From SAR92 clade bacterium H231 (GTDB taxonomy: Bacteria; Pseudomonadota; Gammaproteobacteria; Pseudomonadales; Porticoccaceae): a DNA stretch of 64,000 nt. Where the stretch lies: NCBI GenBank assembly GCA_025153775.1, contig JAOALC010000001.1, forward strand, positions 248,001 to 312,000, in the 5' to 3' direction. The notes beneath the pieces are model-generated. The model made no database searches. It saw nothing but the letters and a program-made list of their open reading frames with translations, and was not told the DNA's origin. A program made the position numbers and the translations under genes. How positions within the stretch are numbered: position 1 is the first letter of the stretch; each line of letters opens with the position of its first letter. Below are positions 43,632 to 51,580 of this stretch, one piece after another.

Positions 43632-44669
43632 TTATCGCGTAGACTGGCGAATAACTAACTCAAAGCCTGTATTGATATAAGCAGATATTGATGAGGCTTC
43701 GTCAGTCTGTGGATTTATTTTTTCAAAAATAAGCTCCATAGCTTTACTGCCCATGTTGTATCTATTGACCCGCACAGTCGACAGTGCAGGTTCGGCATAG
43801 GCGGCCATTTCAATATCATTAAAGCCGCATACTCCAAATTGTTTTGGTACATCAATATGCATTTTTTTACATTGATGCAAGACTCCCAGCGCTAGATCAT
43901 CGTTACAGCAGAAGACCGCATCGCAGTTTCCCTGAGTTGTGGTCATCAACTCCCTAAATAGCGAGGCTCCCATAGCCACAGAGGATGGCTTCTGAGTTGT
44001 TATAATGCGCTTCTTATCCAGGCGATTGGCCGCCGATAAAATCCCCTCAAATCCATCCAGTCGCTGGCAGGTTCTGGGGTCCATTCTTGCGCCTATAAAA
44101 CCAATTTTAAGGTAAGACCTATTTAGTAATAACTGGGCCACAGCAGCGCCTGCCTCAAAATGTGAAAAGCCCACATTGATATCAATTGGCTTATCTACCT
44201 CTCCCATTATCTGAACCACCGGGACAGCGGAGGCTTGCAGCATAGCCCGGGCGGCGGGGGTCTGTTCTCCGCCAGTGATAATTAATCCCTCAGGAGACTG
44301 ACCGAGCAGGGTTCTGACGGCGCGCTCTTCTTCCTCAGGGGAATAATGGGTATTAAATAGCAGCACCTGATAATTGGCCGGCGTGGCAATATCGTAGATA
44401 CCCCGCAACACATCGTTAAATACCACGTTGGACAGCGAGGGAATTAACACGCCAATTAACTTTGATTTCGAGGATGCCAGCACGCTTGCCGATCGATTGG
44501 GGATATAGCCCAGTTCGGCAATAGCTATTTCAACTTTCTCGCGAATATTGGCTCGCACCCCTGCAGACCCATTGACTACTCGCGATACGGTAATGGGGCT
44601 GACCCCAGCCTTGGCGGCAACGTCTTTGAGGGTGAGGCGCTGAGCGCCCTGAGGTTTATTGTTTGCCAT
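43632..44669 (-). CDS. LacI-family transcriptional regulator (gluconate-type)
   Basis: A 345-residue LacI/GalR repressor. The N-terminal helix-turn-helix and hinge are LTLKDVAAKAGVSPITVSRV...AELGYIPNRSASVLASSKS, and the periplasmic-binding-protein-like core follows (IGVLIPSLSNVVFNDVLRGI). Resemblance to GntR and location 18 bp after gntP suggest it senses gluconate or 6-phosphogluconate. It is last in the GH3-gntP-lacI operon. A likely target is the palindrome at 48389-48406 in the divergent promoter region. Confidence 0.88.
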   Translation of the reverse strand: MANNKPQGAQRLTLKDVAAKAGVSPITVSRVVNGSAGVRANIREKVEIAIAELGYIPNRSASVLASSKSKLIGVLIPSLSNVVFNDVLRGIYDIATPANYQVLLFNTHYSPEEEERAVRTLLGQSPEGLIITGGEQTPAARAMLQASAVPVVQIMGEVDKPIDINVGFSHFEAGAAVAQLLLNRSYLKIGFIGARMDPRTCQRLDGFEGILSAANRLDKKRIITTQKPSSVAMGASLFRELMTTTQGNCDAVFCCNDDLALGVLHQCKKMHIDVPKQFGVCGFNDIEMAAYAEPALSTVRVNRYNMGSKAMELIFEKINPQTDEASSISAYINTGFELVIRQSTR

Positions 44670-44687
44670 AGGACTATGATTGCATAT

Positions 44688-46025
44688 TTACAAAAACAGG
44701 GATATCAGCAGACAGCTGGCCAGGCCGATCAAGGAGATTAATGTTGTCATCACCGTCCATGTTTGCAAGGTATTTTTTTCACTCATACCCAGGTAGCGAC
44801 TTACCAGCCAAAACCCGGAGTCATTGACATGGGAGAGGATAGTGGCCCCAGAGGAGATAGCAATAACCAGCAAACCCAAGCTGGGCGCTGATATGGGCTG
44901 TAATTGTAAAATAGGCGCCATTAATCCTGCCCCAGTAATCATAGCTACTGTTGCCGAGCCCTGAGCAATACGAGTGATGGCGGCGATTAAGAAGCCGAGA
45001 ATAAACACAGAGAACTGGGCTTCAATAAATACCGATGCCAGCATTTGACCCACACCAGAGTCAATCAGTACCTGCTTAAAAGCTCCGCCTGCACCCGTAA
45101 TTAAAATCACCACACCGGCGGGTTCAAGGCCTTTATTGGCAATCTTTAATAATGACTCAGTGCTGAGATCACATTTTTTATGGGCTATTAGCAGAGCAAA
45201 AATAGTGGCAATAGTTAGTGCTACAAACGGGTGGCCCAAAAAGCGAATAGCAGATAGCAAAGTACTGGTGTCGTCCAATACAAAAGGTGCTGTAGTCGCC
45301 AGCATAATAAGCAATAGAGGCAGCAAAATAATGGAGGCAACCCAGACAAAACTTGGGGAGGGACCACTGGATTCCATGGCTTGACTGCGATGCGCCTCTG
45401 GCACCTCAATAAATATTCTTTTGGCGATATACTGACCAAACCAGGGTCCGGCGATAATCATGGCCGGTATGCCAGTTAGGGTGCCAAATAAAATAACCCA
45501 GCCGAGATCTGCATTAATTAACTCAGCCACGGCAATAGGGCCAGGTGTAGGTGGTATAAAACTGTGGGTAATAGCGAGTCCAGCGAGCAGTGGAATAGCA
45601 TAGTACAATAATGAACGACCAGAGCGGTTAGCCAATCCATAGAGCAGTGGCGCCAAAATAATAAATGCCACATCAAAAAATACTGGTATGGCTACAATAA
45701 AACCGGTTAGGCCTAAACTCCATTGGGTTTTCTCAGGGCCAAAGGTGCCAATTAAGCTGTCGGCAATGCGCTCAATGCCACCAGAGCTCTCTAATATTTG
45801 ACCCAGAATAGCTCCCAGGCCCACTACAATAGCCACAAAGCCCAGGGTGCCGCCCATACCGGTTTTGACCGAGTCTATAACCTGCTCTGGTTGCAAACCT
45901 GAGAGAAGGCCAACGCATAAACTGGTGATCAGCAGGGCTAAAAAGGCAGGCACTCTGAGTGCCATAACTAAAAATAGCAGCAGTGAAATCCCGGCACCAG
46001 CCACTAAAAATAAACTTAAATCCAT
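44688..46025 (-). CDS. GntP-family gluconate:H+ symporter
   Basis: A 445-residue permease with about 12-14 hydrophobic segments. Family motifs include VVGLGAILGQILESSGG, FFDVAFIILAPLLYGLA, ITHSFIPPTPGPIAVAELI and IAQGSATVAMITGAGLMAPIL. GntP carriers import gluconate or related aldonates. It lies between a GH3 beta-glucosidase (32 bp upstream) and the LacI gene (18 bp downstream), with gluconokinase divergent further on, so gluconate is the likely substrate. Confidence 0.9.
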   Translation of the reverse strand: MDLSLFLVAGAGISLLLFLVMALRVPAFLALLITSLCVGLLSGLQPEQVIDSVKTGMGGTLGFVAIVVGLGAILGQILESSGGIERIADSLIGTFGPEKTQWSLGLTGFIVAIPVFFDVAFIILAPLLYGLANRSGRSLLYYAIPLLAGLAITHSFIPPTPGPIAVAELINADLGWVILFGTLTGIPAMIIAGPWFGQYIAKRIFIEVPEAHRSQAMESSGPSPSFVWVASIILLPLLLIMLATTAPFVLDDTSTLLSAIRFLGHPFVALTIATIFALLIAHKKCDLSTESLLKIANKGLEPAGVVILITGAGGAFKQVLIDSGVGQMLASVFIEAQFSVFILGFLIAAITRIAQGSATVAMITGAGLMAPILQLQPISAPSLGLLVIAISSGATILSHVNDSGFWLVSRYLGMSEKNTLQTWTVMTTLISLIGLASCLLISLFL

Positions 46026-46057
46026 ATTAATGCCCCGGGGAAAATTGGCTTAAGACC

Positions 46058-48319
46058 TTATTGTTGAACATTAATGGTTGCGACTTTTAGATGATCGCCA
46101 ATAATAATTTCGAACTCACCGGGCTCGACCACAGATTGCATATGCCGATCTAACAGGGCGAAATCTTTATTGGCAAGGGTAAAGTTCAAAGTTTGCTTTT
46201 CGCCGCGCTTTAGATGCAACCGCTTAAAGGCCACCAACTTTCTTACTGGAGTGGTCACTGTGCTGACTTTGTCATTAATATAAATCATTACCACCTCGTC
46301 GCCATCCATGTCGCCAGTATTGGTAATGTCAACACTGAAGTTGAGGCTATCACTGGTTGACATAGTCTCTGGCAGGCTCAAATTACTGTAGTCAAAAGTG
46401 GTGTAAGACAGTCCATAGCCAAAGTAATAGAGTGGTTTGCGGCTGCTTAAATAGAATCCGCCGCGATGAAATGCTGAAGGTTTGTGGTTATAAAAGCTCT
46501 GTAAGTGCCCCACGGAGCGGGGTATTGTAATGGGTAGCTTGCCACCGGGGTTTATTTTTCCCACTAGGGTCTCGGCAATGGCCTGGCCACCGAACATGCC
46601 TGGTTCCCAGGCCTCCACAATGGCATCGGCATTTTCAGTTAACCACTCTGAGGCGATAGGACCGCCATTAATCAATACCACTACTAGTTTTGAACCGCTG
46701 GCTTTAATTTTCTCAAGCAACTCAATCTGATTGCCAACTAGATTTAATGTTGGTCGGTCCACATTTTCGGCGCTGGTTTTGTTCTTATCAAAGCGCAGGG
46801 AGTTTTCACCCATGACAGCAATAACCACATCGGCTCGCCTGGCTAATCTGCTGACTTTGGATAGTTCGGCATTGGAAACCACATCGTGCCGGGCAATAGC
46901 TACATGGTCGATTTTAGTACCCTGGTCATACTGTTGCTTCAAGCCCTCGAGCACAGTCCTAACATTATTGTCTGGCTGCACCCGCGCCCATTCTCCCAGC
47001 AGTGCCTGATGGTCGGCATTGGGGCCTGTGACCAGGATGCGCCCCGTATCTCGACTCAGGGGTAATACACCATTGTTTTTAAGCAGTACCATAGACTTTT
47101 GCGCAGTTTGTAATGCCAACTCAAGATGGCTGTCTTTAAGTAATGTATCTGCAACGGCCTGTTTATCTGTGTAGCGATTTTCAAATAGACCCAGTTGAAA
47201 TTTAGCGTAGAGAATTTTGCTGACGGCATGGTCAATCCGACTCATTGGTATTTCACCGTTTTCCACCAATGATTTTACATTGTCGAAAAAACCGGGGCCC
47301 TGCATATGCACATCCATGCCGGCCAACACAGCCACTTTGTCGGCCTCTCGCTCTGAGTCTACAATTCTATGGGCGCCTTCCAGCCGTTGAATATCCATCC
47401 AGTCACTGATGTAAAAACCTTCAAAGCCCCATTCGCCACGGATTAAATCGGTTAAGTACTCCTCATGGGCATGGGCTGGAATACCATTAATTTCATTGTG
47501 TGCAGGCATAATGGTGTACACACCATTATCAATCGAGCCCACAAAAGGTGGGAAAAATATCTCGTGCAAGGTACGTTCGGAAACATCTGCTGGTGCGCCA
47601 TTAACCCCATTGTAGGCAATGCCACCACCGACAAAGTGCTTGGCCGACGCCAGCACATTGGTTGATGAGCTAAAGTCTTTGCCTTGATAGCCGCGCACCA
47701 TGGCATTACCCATTTCGGTTACGAGATAGGGGTCTTCACCAAAGGTTTCGCCAATACGACCCCAGCGAGCATCTCTCACCACTTCCACATTGGGCGAGTA
47801 GGCCCAGTGAAACCCTGTTGCGCGCATTTCACTGGCAGTATATTCAGCCATTAACTCAGCTAGTTCAGGTTCAAATGATGCGGCCAGACCAATTTGAGTG
47901 GCATAGATGGTGGTAGGGCCCATATACATACCATGGCCGTGGATGGCATCGGTGGCGATAAGCAGTGGAATTTTAAGTCGAGATTCCTCTGCCAGGCTCT
48001 GCAAAATATTAGCTTCCTGATAGGTAGATACTTTTAGAAATGAGCCTATTTTGCCCTCTTTAATAAGCCCGGCTCTGTCTCCCAGAGCTAAGGTGTAATC
48101 TGATTTAGTGTCTTTGCTATCAAAGTCGATATCTGAAGCTTCACCGACAAACTGGCACATTTGGCCAATTTTTTCGTCCAGGGTCATTTGACCCATTAAC
48201 AGCTCAACGCGCTTATCTGAGGATAGGTCGGCATTCAGGTAGGACGCAGTTGCGGCTATGCTGTGCGTTGAGATAATAAAAAGCGCTGAGAGTAAAAGCC
48301 TTTGAATAGCAGAAGTCAT
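46058..48319 (-). CDS. GH3 beta-glucosidase (BglX-like), exported
   Basis: A 753-residue glycoside hydrolase family 3 enzyme with a signal peptide (residues about 1-22). The N-terminal (beta/alpha)8 domain includes KIPLLIATDAIHGHGMYMG and FYISDWMDIQRLEGAH, in which Asp306 is the expected nucleophile. The C-terminal GH3 domain includes LVVVLINGGPIASEW and VEAWEPGMFGGQAIA, followed by a fibronectin III-like end. Relatives hydrolyse beta-glucosides in the periplasm. It is the first gene of an operon with the gluconate permease. It may release gluconate from beta-linked aldobionates such as cellobionate, which is an inference from context. Confidence 0.92.
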   Translation of the reverse strand: MTSAIQRLLLSALFIISTHSIAATASYLNADLSSDKRVELLMGQMTLDEKIGQMCQFVGEASDIDFDSKDTKSDYTLALGDRAGLIKEGKIGSFLKVSTYQEANILQSLAEESRLKIPLLIATDAIHGHGMYMGPTTIYATQIGLAASFEPELAELMAEYTASEMRATGFHWAYSPNVEVVRDARWGRIGETFGEDPYLVTEMGNAMVRGYQGKDFSSSTNVLASAKHFVGGGIAYNGVNGAPADVSERTLHEIFFPPFVGSIDNGVYTIMPAHNEINGIPAHAHEEYLTDLIRGEWGFEGFYISDWMDIQRLEGAHRIVDSEREADKVAVLAGMDVHMQGPGFFDNVKSLVENGEIPMSRIDHAVSKILYAKFQLGLFENRYTDKQAVADTLLKDSHLELALQTAQKSMVLLKNNGVLPLSRDTGRILVTGPNADHQALLGEWARVQPDNNVRTVLEGLKQQYDQGTKIDHVAIARHDVVSNAELSKVSRLARRADVVIAVMGENSLRFDKNKTSAENVDRPTLNLVGNQIELLEKIKASGSKLVVVLINGGPIASEWLTENADAIVEAWEPGMFGGQAIAETLVGKINPGGKLPITIPRSVGHLQSFYNHKPSAFHRGGFYLSSRKPLYYFGYGLSYTTFDYSNLSLPETMSTSDSLNFSVDITNTGDMDGDEVVMIYINDKVSTVTTPVRKLVAFKRLHLKRGEKQTLNFTLANKDFALLDRHMQSVVEPGEFEIIIGDHLKVATINVQQ

Positions 48320-48388
48320 ACAAATCCCTTATTTATTTATATGGTTTACCGCCGGTTTTTTTAGATGGTGATTTTTATAAGGCGGGCA

Positions 48389-48406
48389 ATTGGTTGCGCA
48401 ATCATT
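48389..48406. promoter_or_regulatory. Candidate LacI-family operator
   Basis: The imperfect 18-bp palindrome ATTGGTTGCGCAATCATT has a central TTGCGCAA (7 of 9 positions match across the dyad). A central CG is typical of LacI-family operators. It lies in the intergenic region between the GH3 operon and gluconokinase, where one site could control both. Binding by the local LacI is an inference. Confidence 0.45.
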
Positions 48407-48522
48407 TTATGTAACAATACTCCCGTTTACAACTATTCTGCCAATGGCACAGCTATTTAGATATATTTAGATTTGTTGGACTATTTTACTAACTGAAGCA
48501 AACAGCCTGTCAGGAACCTGAG

Positions 48523-49098
48523 ATGTCGTTATTGAAAAAGCAGTCCGAGCCCAGAAAACAGCCTCTGTTGCTGGTGGTGATGGGCGTATCTGGAACAGGC
48601 AAGTCGACACTGGCCAGTGAATTTGCCCGGCGACACCAGTTTACCTTTTTGGATGCTGATTCACTGCATAGTGATCAGGCAATTGAACAAATGTCGCAGG
48701 GGATTCCCCTGTCCGATGCACAGCGGCTGCCCTGGATAAAGCGAATATATGCTGAGCTCAGTGAAAGTCAGCAGCAAAATAAAAGCTGTATTCTTGCGTA
48801 CTCCGGATTAAAGCAGGCGCACAGAAAGATAGTCTTTAGCTCATACGCCTGTAGGGCAGGGGTACTATTAAATGCTGACCAATCGCTGATTATGGAGCGT
48901 TTAGCTAAACGATCTGAGCATTTTATGTCACCTCAGCTGCTCGATAGCCAGCTTGCCGAGATGGAGCCCTTCAGTAATAAAGAGCCCCTATTGGAACTTA
49001 ATAGCGCGGAGCCTATAGAGACTTTAGTTAACCAGTTGGAACTTTTTGCATCAGCACTTCAAATAATGCCCGAAGCAACTCCAGGCTGGAACTTTTAA
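48523..49098 (+). CDS. gntK: Gluconokinase
   Basis: A 191-residue P-loop gluconate kinase. LLVVMGVSGTGKSTLASEFA is the Walker A region, and HFMSPQLLDSQLAEMEP is the substrate-binding family signature. It phosphorylates gluconate to 6-phosphogluconate, which enters the Entner-Doudoroff or pentose phosphate route (not in this window). It diverges from the GH3-gntP-lacI operon. The N-terminal tail is slightly longer than in E. coli GntK. Confidence 0.92.
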   Translation: MSLLKKQSEPRKQPLLLVVMGVSGTGKSTLASEFARRHQFTFLDADSLHSDQAIEQMSQGIPLSDAQRLPWIKRIYAELSESQQQNKSCILAYSGLKQAHRKIVFSSYACRAGVLLNADQSLIMERLAKRSEHFMSPQLLDSQLAEMEPFSNKEPLLELNSAEPIETLVNQLELFASALQIMPEATPGWNF

Positions 49099-49139
49099 GT
49101 ATATTGTCTAGGTCCAGCCTTGAAGTCGTGGGGTTAAAG

Positions 49140-49436
49140 CTAGGCTTTTAGTTGCGAAGAAGCACCTGATTTCGAGGGGCGGCTTCTCACCGAGGTAAAG
49201 GTGGTGCAGGTTCCTTTATTAAGGTCTAGGGTGAAAGCAACTACTGAAGGTTTCTTTTCAGCAAAGGCTCTGCATTTTTCTACAGATCTAAACTTTTTAG
49301 ATGTTTTTACCGCATGGATTTTACCGCTGATTGCCAAGCCATCTTCGACTGGCATCCAGTCAGATGTGGCGCTAGCAAAACTTACAGCGGGAACCAGTGC
49401 TACAAGCATTAGGCTGTGTTTGATTATATTTTTCAT
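49140..49436 (-). CDS. Small exported protein of unknown function
   Basis: A 98-residue protein with a signal peptide (MKNIIKHSLMLVALVPAVSFA). The mature part is basic, with two Cys (KCRAFAEKK and GTCTTF) that could form a disulfide, and a Ser/Lys-rich tail. The start at 49436 has AGGAG 6 bp upstream. I recognise no family. It is convergent with gntK. Confidence 0.65.
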   Translation of the reverse strand: MKNIIKHSLMLVALVPAVSFASATSDWMPVEDGLAISGKIHAVKTSKKFRSVEKCRAFAEKKPSVVAFTLDLNKGTCTTFTSVRSRPSKSGASSQLKA

Positions 49437-49708
49437 GGATTCTCCTAGATTCACATTTAAATTTAGAGTTAGATTTGGACTGGGTCTATGAGATACTCAG
49501 ACAATGGACACTCTGGCATTTGCAAAGCATTTATCGTGCCACTACCCACACCCCGCGTAGGCTGGGGGCCAACTTAGCGGCCAGGCTTGGGTCTGCGCCA
49601 AATTGGTGCGGGGGTTGGTGAAAGTCTGGTTTACTGCACTATTTTGGTTCGAAAATCATGCTGCGGGCAGGCTGTATGAGAGCCTTTAAACCTTAGGAGA
49701 ATAACTCT

Positions 49709-50044
49709 ATGAAGCAGCCAATAAAATCTCTTTTACTGCTAGTTGCACTGGCCTCAGGCTGGGCTTTGGGCGGAGCCAATACTATGATTATCGATGTTAG
49801 AACAGCCTCAGAATGGTCCGCTGGCCATTTGGAGTCAGCGCAACACCTTGAGTTGGGATTGGTCGCGCAAAATATACAAACCCTGGTTGAGGATAAAGAT
49901 CAACCCATATACCTCTATTGCCGCAGCGGTAATAGGTCAGGCCAGGCAAAGGCCATATTGGATGGCATGGGTTATAGCAATGTGGTCAACGCCGGTGGTC
50001 TTGAGAATGCCAGTGAGTTGTTGGATCAAGCGATTGTTCGGTAA
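49709..50044 (+). CDS. Periplasmic rhodanese-like sulfurtransferase (PspE-like)
   Basis: A 111-residue single-domain rhodanese with a signal peptide (MKQPIKSLLLLVALASGWALG). MIIDVRTASEWSAGHL is the entry motif, and YLYCRSGNRSGQA carries the catalytic Cys in the CRxGxR-like active loop. It transfers sulfane sulfur in the periplasm; the physiological donor and acceptor are unknown. The start has AGGAG about 8 bp upstream. It is monocistronic. Confidence 0.87.
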   Translation: MKQPIKSLLLLVALASGWALGGANTMIIDVRTASEWSAGHLESAQHLELGLVAQNIQTLVEDKDQPIYLYCRSGNRSGQAKAILDGMGYSNVVNAGGLENASELLDQAIVR

Positions 50045-50202
50045 GCTCGCTAACACCGTTTTTGGGCTTCTTGTCTGCAACCTCTTAGATTTGTTGCACC
50101 CTGTCCAAAAAGCGACTCATGTGACAATGTGCGCTTACTATTGAACTGTCGCAAATAATCGGTATCGCTTAAAGTATTTACCCTAAGTTTGGCGGCTCTT
50201 GT

Positions 50203-50385
50203 TTAACTTTTCTTTTTATCTTTAATTACATCTAAGTAAGTCATTGTCCAGAATAGTAAGTAAAAGGGCATAATGTAATCTAGGTGTATTTCCCCAAATA
50301 TGTCCATTGCTATCAAAGACAAAACCAATAAAACCTGAATAAGCAGAGAATTTCTAGTGGATATATTTACTGCGATTTTTTTCAT
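50203..50385 (-). CDS. Possible small membrane protein (60 aa)
   Basis: A short frame with two hydrophobic segments (SLLIQVLLVLSLIAMDIF and YIMPFYLLFWTMTYLDVI) and a basic C-terminus (KDKKKS). The composition is that of a real small membrane protein rather than a shadow, but the ribosome-binding site is weak (AAAG) and I know no family. Confidence 0.4.
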   Translation of the reverse strand: MKKIAVNISTRNSLLIQVLLVLSLIAMDIFGEIHLDYIMPFYLLFWTMTYLDVIKDKKKS

Positions 50386-50644
50386 TCTTTAGATACCCTT
50401 TGCTGTTACCTATAAGAGTCGCCGACCCTATTAGATTGTTGCACCATTTCTGACACCTTAGCAGTGCGAACTACTGAAACCAAGGATTTTGAGTACGTCT
50501 TTTTGTGATTGACGAATTGTAGAGGTGGATGCCGATATTGCTATAGATACAATTAAACTGATCGCAGCGATATCTTCATGGTGTGACGGAAGCTGTGGCA
50601 TATTGGAGCTGAGGGTTGTTTATTTTTAGAACCAATCGTCCAGG

Positions 50645-50690
50645 AGACGCAAATAAAAAACCCCCAGCCTGGGGCTGAGGGTTGTTTATT
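50645..50690 (-). terminator. Terminator in the distal tRNA-Arg repeat unit
   Basis: On the minus strand the stem AACCCTCAGCCCCAGG / CCTGGGGGTT-like pairing (CCCCAG/CTGGGG core) is followed by TTTTTT. It is the third copy of the tRNA-Arg terminator. Its A/T-run on both sides could make it work in both directions. Confidence 0.75.
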
Positions 50691-50815
50691 TGGTGCACCC
50701 GGAGGGATTGATTCTTTCCGCTCTGCGGAAATAACCCTGCGGGCTGCGTCGCGTTGCTCCTTGTCCAAAATGCATCCGCATTTTGTCGAACAGGGGTTAG
50801 AACCAATCGTCCAGG

Positions 50816-50861
50816 AGACGCAAATAAAAAACCCCCAGCCTGGGGCTGAGGGTTGTTTATT
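50816..50861 (-). terminator. Terminator in the middle tRNA-Arg repeat unit
   Basis: Same CCCCAG/CTGGGG hairpin with T-run as in the other units, 171 bp from each neighbour. Confidence 0.75.
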
Positions 50862-50986
50862 TGGTGCACCCGGAGGGATTGATTCTTTCCGCTCTGCGGA
50901 AATAACCCTGCGGGCTGCGTCGCGTTGCTCCTTGTCCAAAATGCATCCGCATTTTGTCGAACAGGGGTTAGAACCAATCGTCCAGG

Positions 50987-51032
50987 AGACGCAAATAAAA
51001 AACCCCCAGCCTGGGGCTGAGGGTTGTTTATT
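50987..51032 (-). terminator. Terminator of tRNA-Arg
   Basis: First copy of the hairpin (CCCCAG/CTGGGG core followed by TTTTTT), starting about 13 nt after the tRNA CCA. If it is efficient, the downstream repeat units are mostly silent; if leaky, they are transcribed as part of the tRNA precursor. Confidence 0.8.
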
Positions 51033-51109
51033 TGGTGCACCCGGAGGGATTCGAACCCCCGACCAAGTGGTTCGAAGCCACCTACTCTATCCAGCTGAGC
51101 TACGGGTGC
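51033..51109 (-). tRNA. tRNA-Arg (anticodon TCG)
   Basis: Cloverleaf on the minus strand: acceptor GCACCCG/CGGGTGC, discriminator A and encoded CCA. The anticodon loop CTTCGAA gives TCG. A -10-like TACAAT lies at 51122-51127; no good -35 is seen, and the promoter would overlap the 3' end of fdxA. Its last 19 nt are duplicated in the repeat array that follows. Confidence 0.96.
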
Positions 51110-51134
51110 GGTGTATGATGCATTGTAGCCTAAT

Positions 51135-51458
51135 TTAGCGTTCCAGGTATTGCAGTTTGTTGGGTACACCATCCCATTCTGCGGCATCTGGTGGTGGCTC
51201 TTTCTGTGTGGTGATATTGGGCCATATATCGGCGAGCTCGGCGTTTAGCTCTAAGAAGACTTCTTGACCTTCTGGGATTTCATCTTCGGCAAAAATAGCA
51301 TCCACTGGGCACTCTGGCTCACAGAGGGCGCAGTCAATGCACTCATCTGGGTGAATCACTAAGAAGTTAGGGCCTTCATAAAAACAGTCTACAGGGCACA
51401 CTTCAACACAGTCGGTGTGTTTGCACTTGATGCAGTTGTCGCCAACAATAAAGGTCAT
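51135..51458 (-). CDS. fdxA: 7Fe ferredoxin (FdxA)
   Basis: A 107-residue ferredoxin. The first Cys set, [18 protein letters not shown], has the spacing of a 3Fe-4S site with an extra Cys; the second, [16 protein letters not shown], is a 4Fe-4S motif. A C-terminal extension of about 50 residues is typical of the Azotobacter FdI/FdxA group. It is an electron carrier of uncertain partner. Together with mutS upstream it forms a pairing often conserved in Pseudomonas-like bacteria. Confidence 0.96.
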   Translation of the reverse strand: MTFIVGDNCIKCKHTDCVEVCPVDCFYEGPNFLVIHPDECIDCALCEPECPVDAIFAEDEIPEGQEVFLELNAELADIWPNITTQKEPPPDAAEWDGVPNKLQYLER

Positions 51459-51580
51459 TTGGTGTCACTCTTATCTGTTTGGGGTCAGTTTAGGCGCGGC
51501 ATTATAGCAGGAAGAAATCTTCTGTGAATGCCTGACTCAGGTTATTTGGTTCTAACATATATTTGCAGTTACGGGTTACG

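Larger units (their letters stand above)
50605..51051 (-). repeat. Tandem 171-bp units, each beginning with the 3' end of tRNA-Arg
   Basis: On the tRNA-sense strand, each unit starts with the last 19 nt of tRNA-Arg including CCA (copies at 51033-51051 within the tRNA, 50862-50880 and 50691-50709). Next come a terminator hairpin and a structured spacer. The period is exactly 171 bp, and the two complete units look identical by eye. A third unit breaks off and a fourth survives as a short remnant (50605-50629), apparently after an internal deletion. Spacer hairpins include CAAAATGC...GCATTTTG and TTTCCGCAGAGCGGAAA. The arrangement parallels the 178-bp tyrT-distal repeats (rtT RNA) of E. coli. 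Confidence 0.95.

Noticed and set aside
50553-51187. Open frames of 125-203 codons through the tRNA-Arg array
   Set aside because: They read through identical repeats, terminators and the tRNA itself; the peptides are artefacts of a 171-bp (multiple of three) period.
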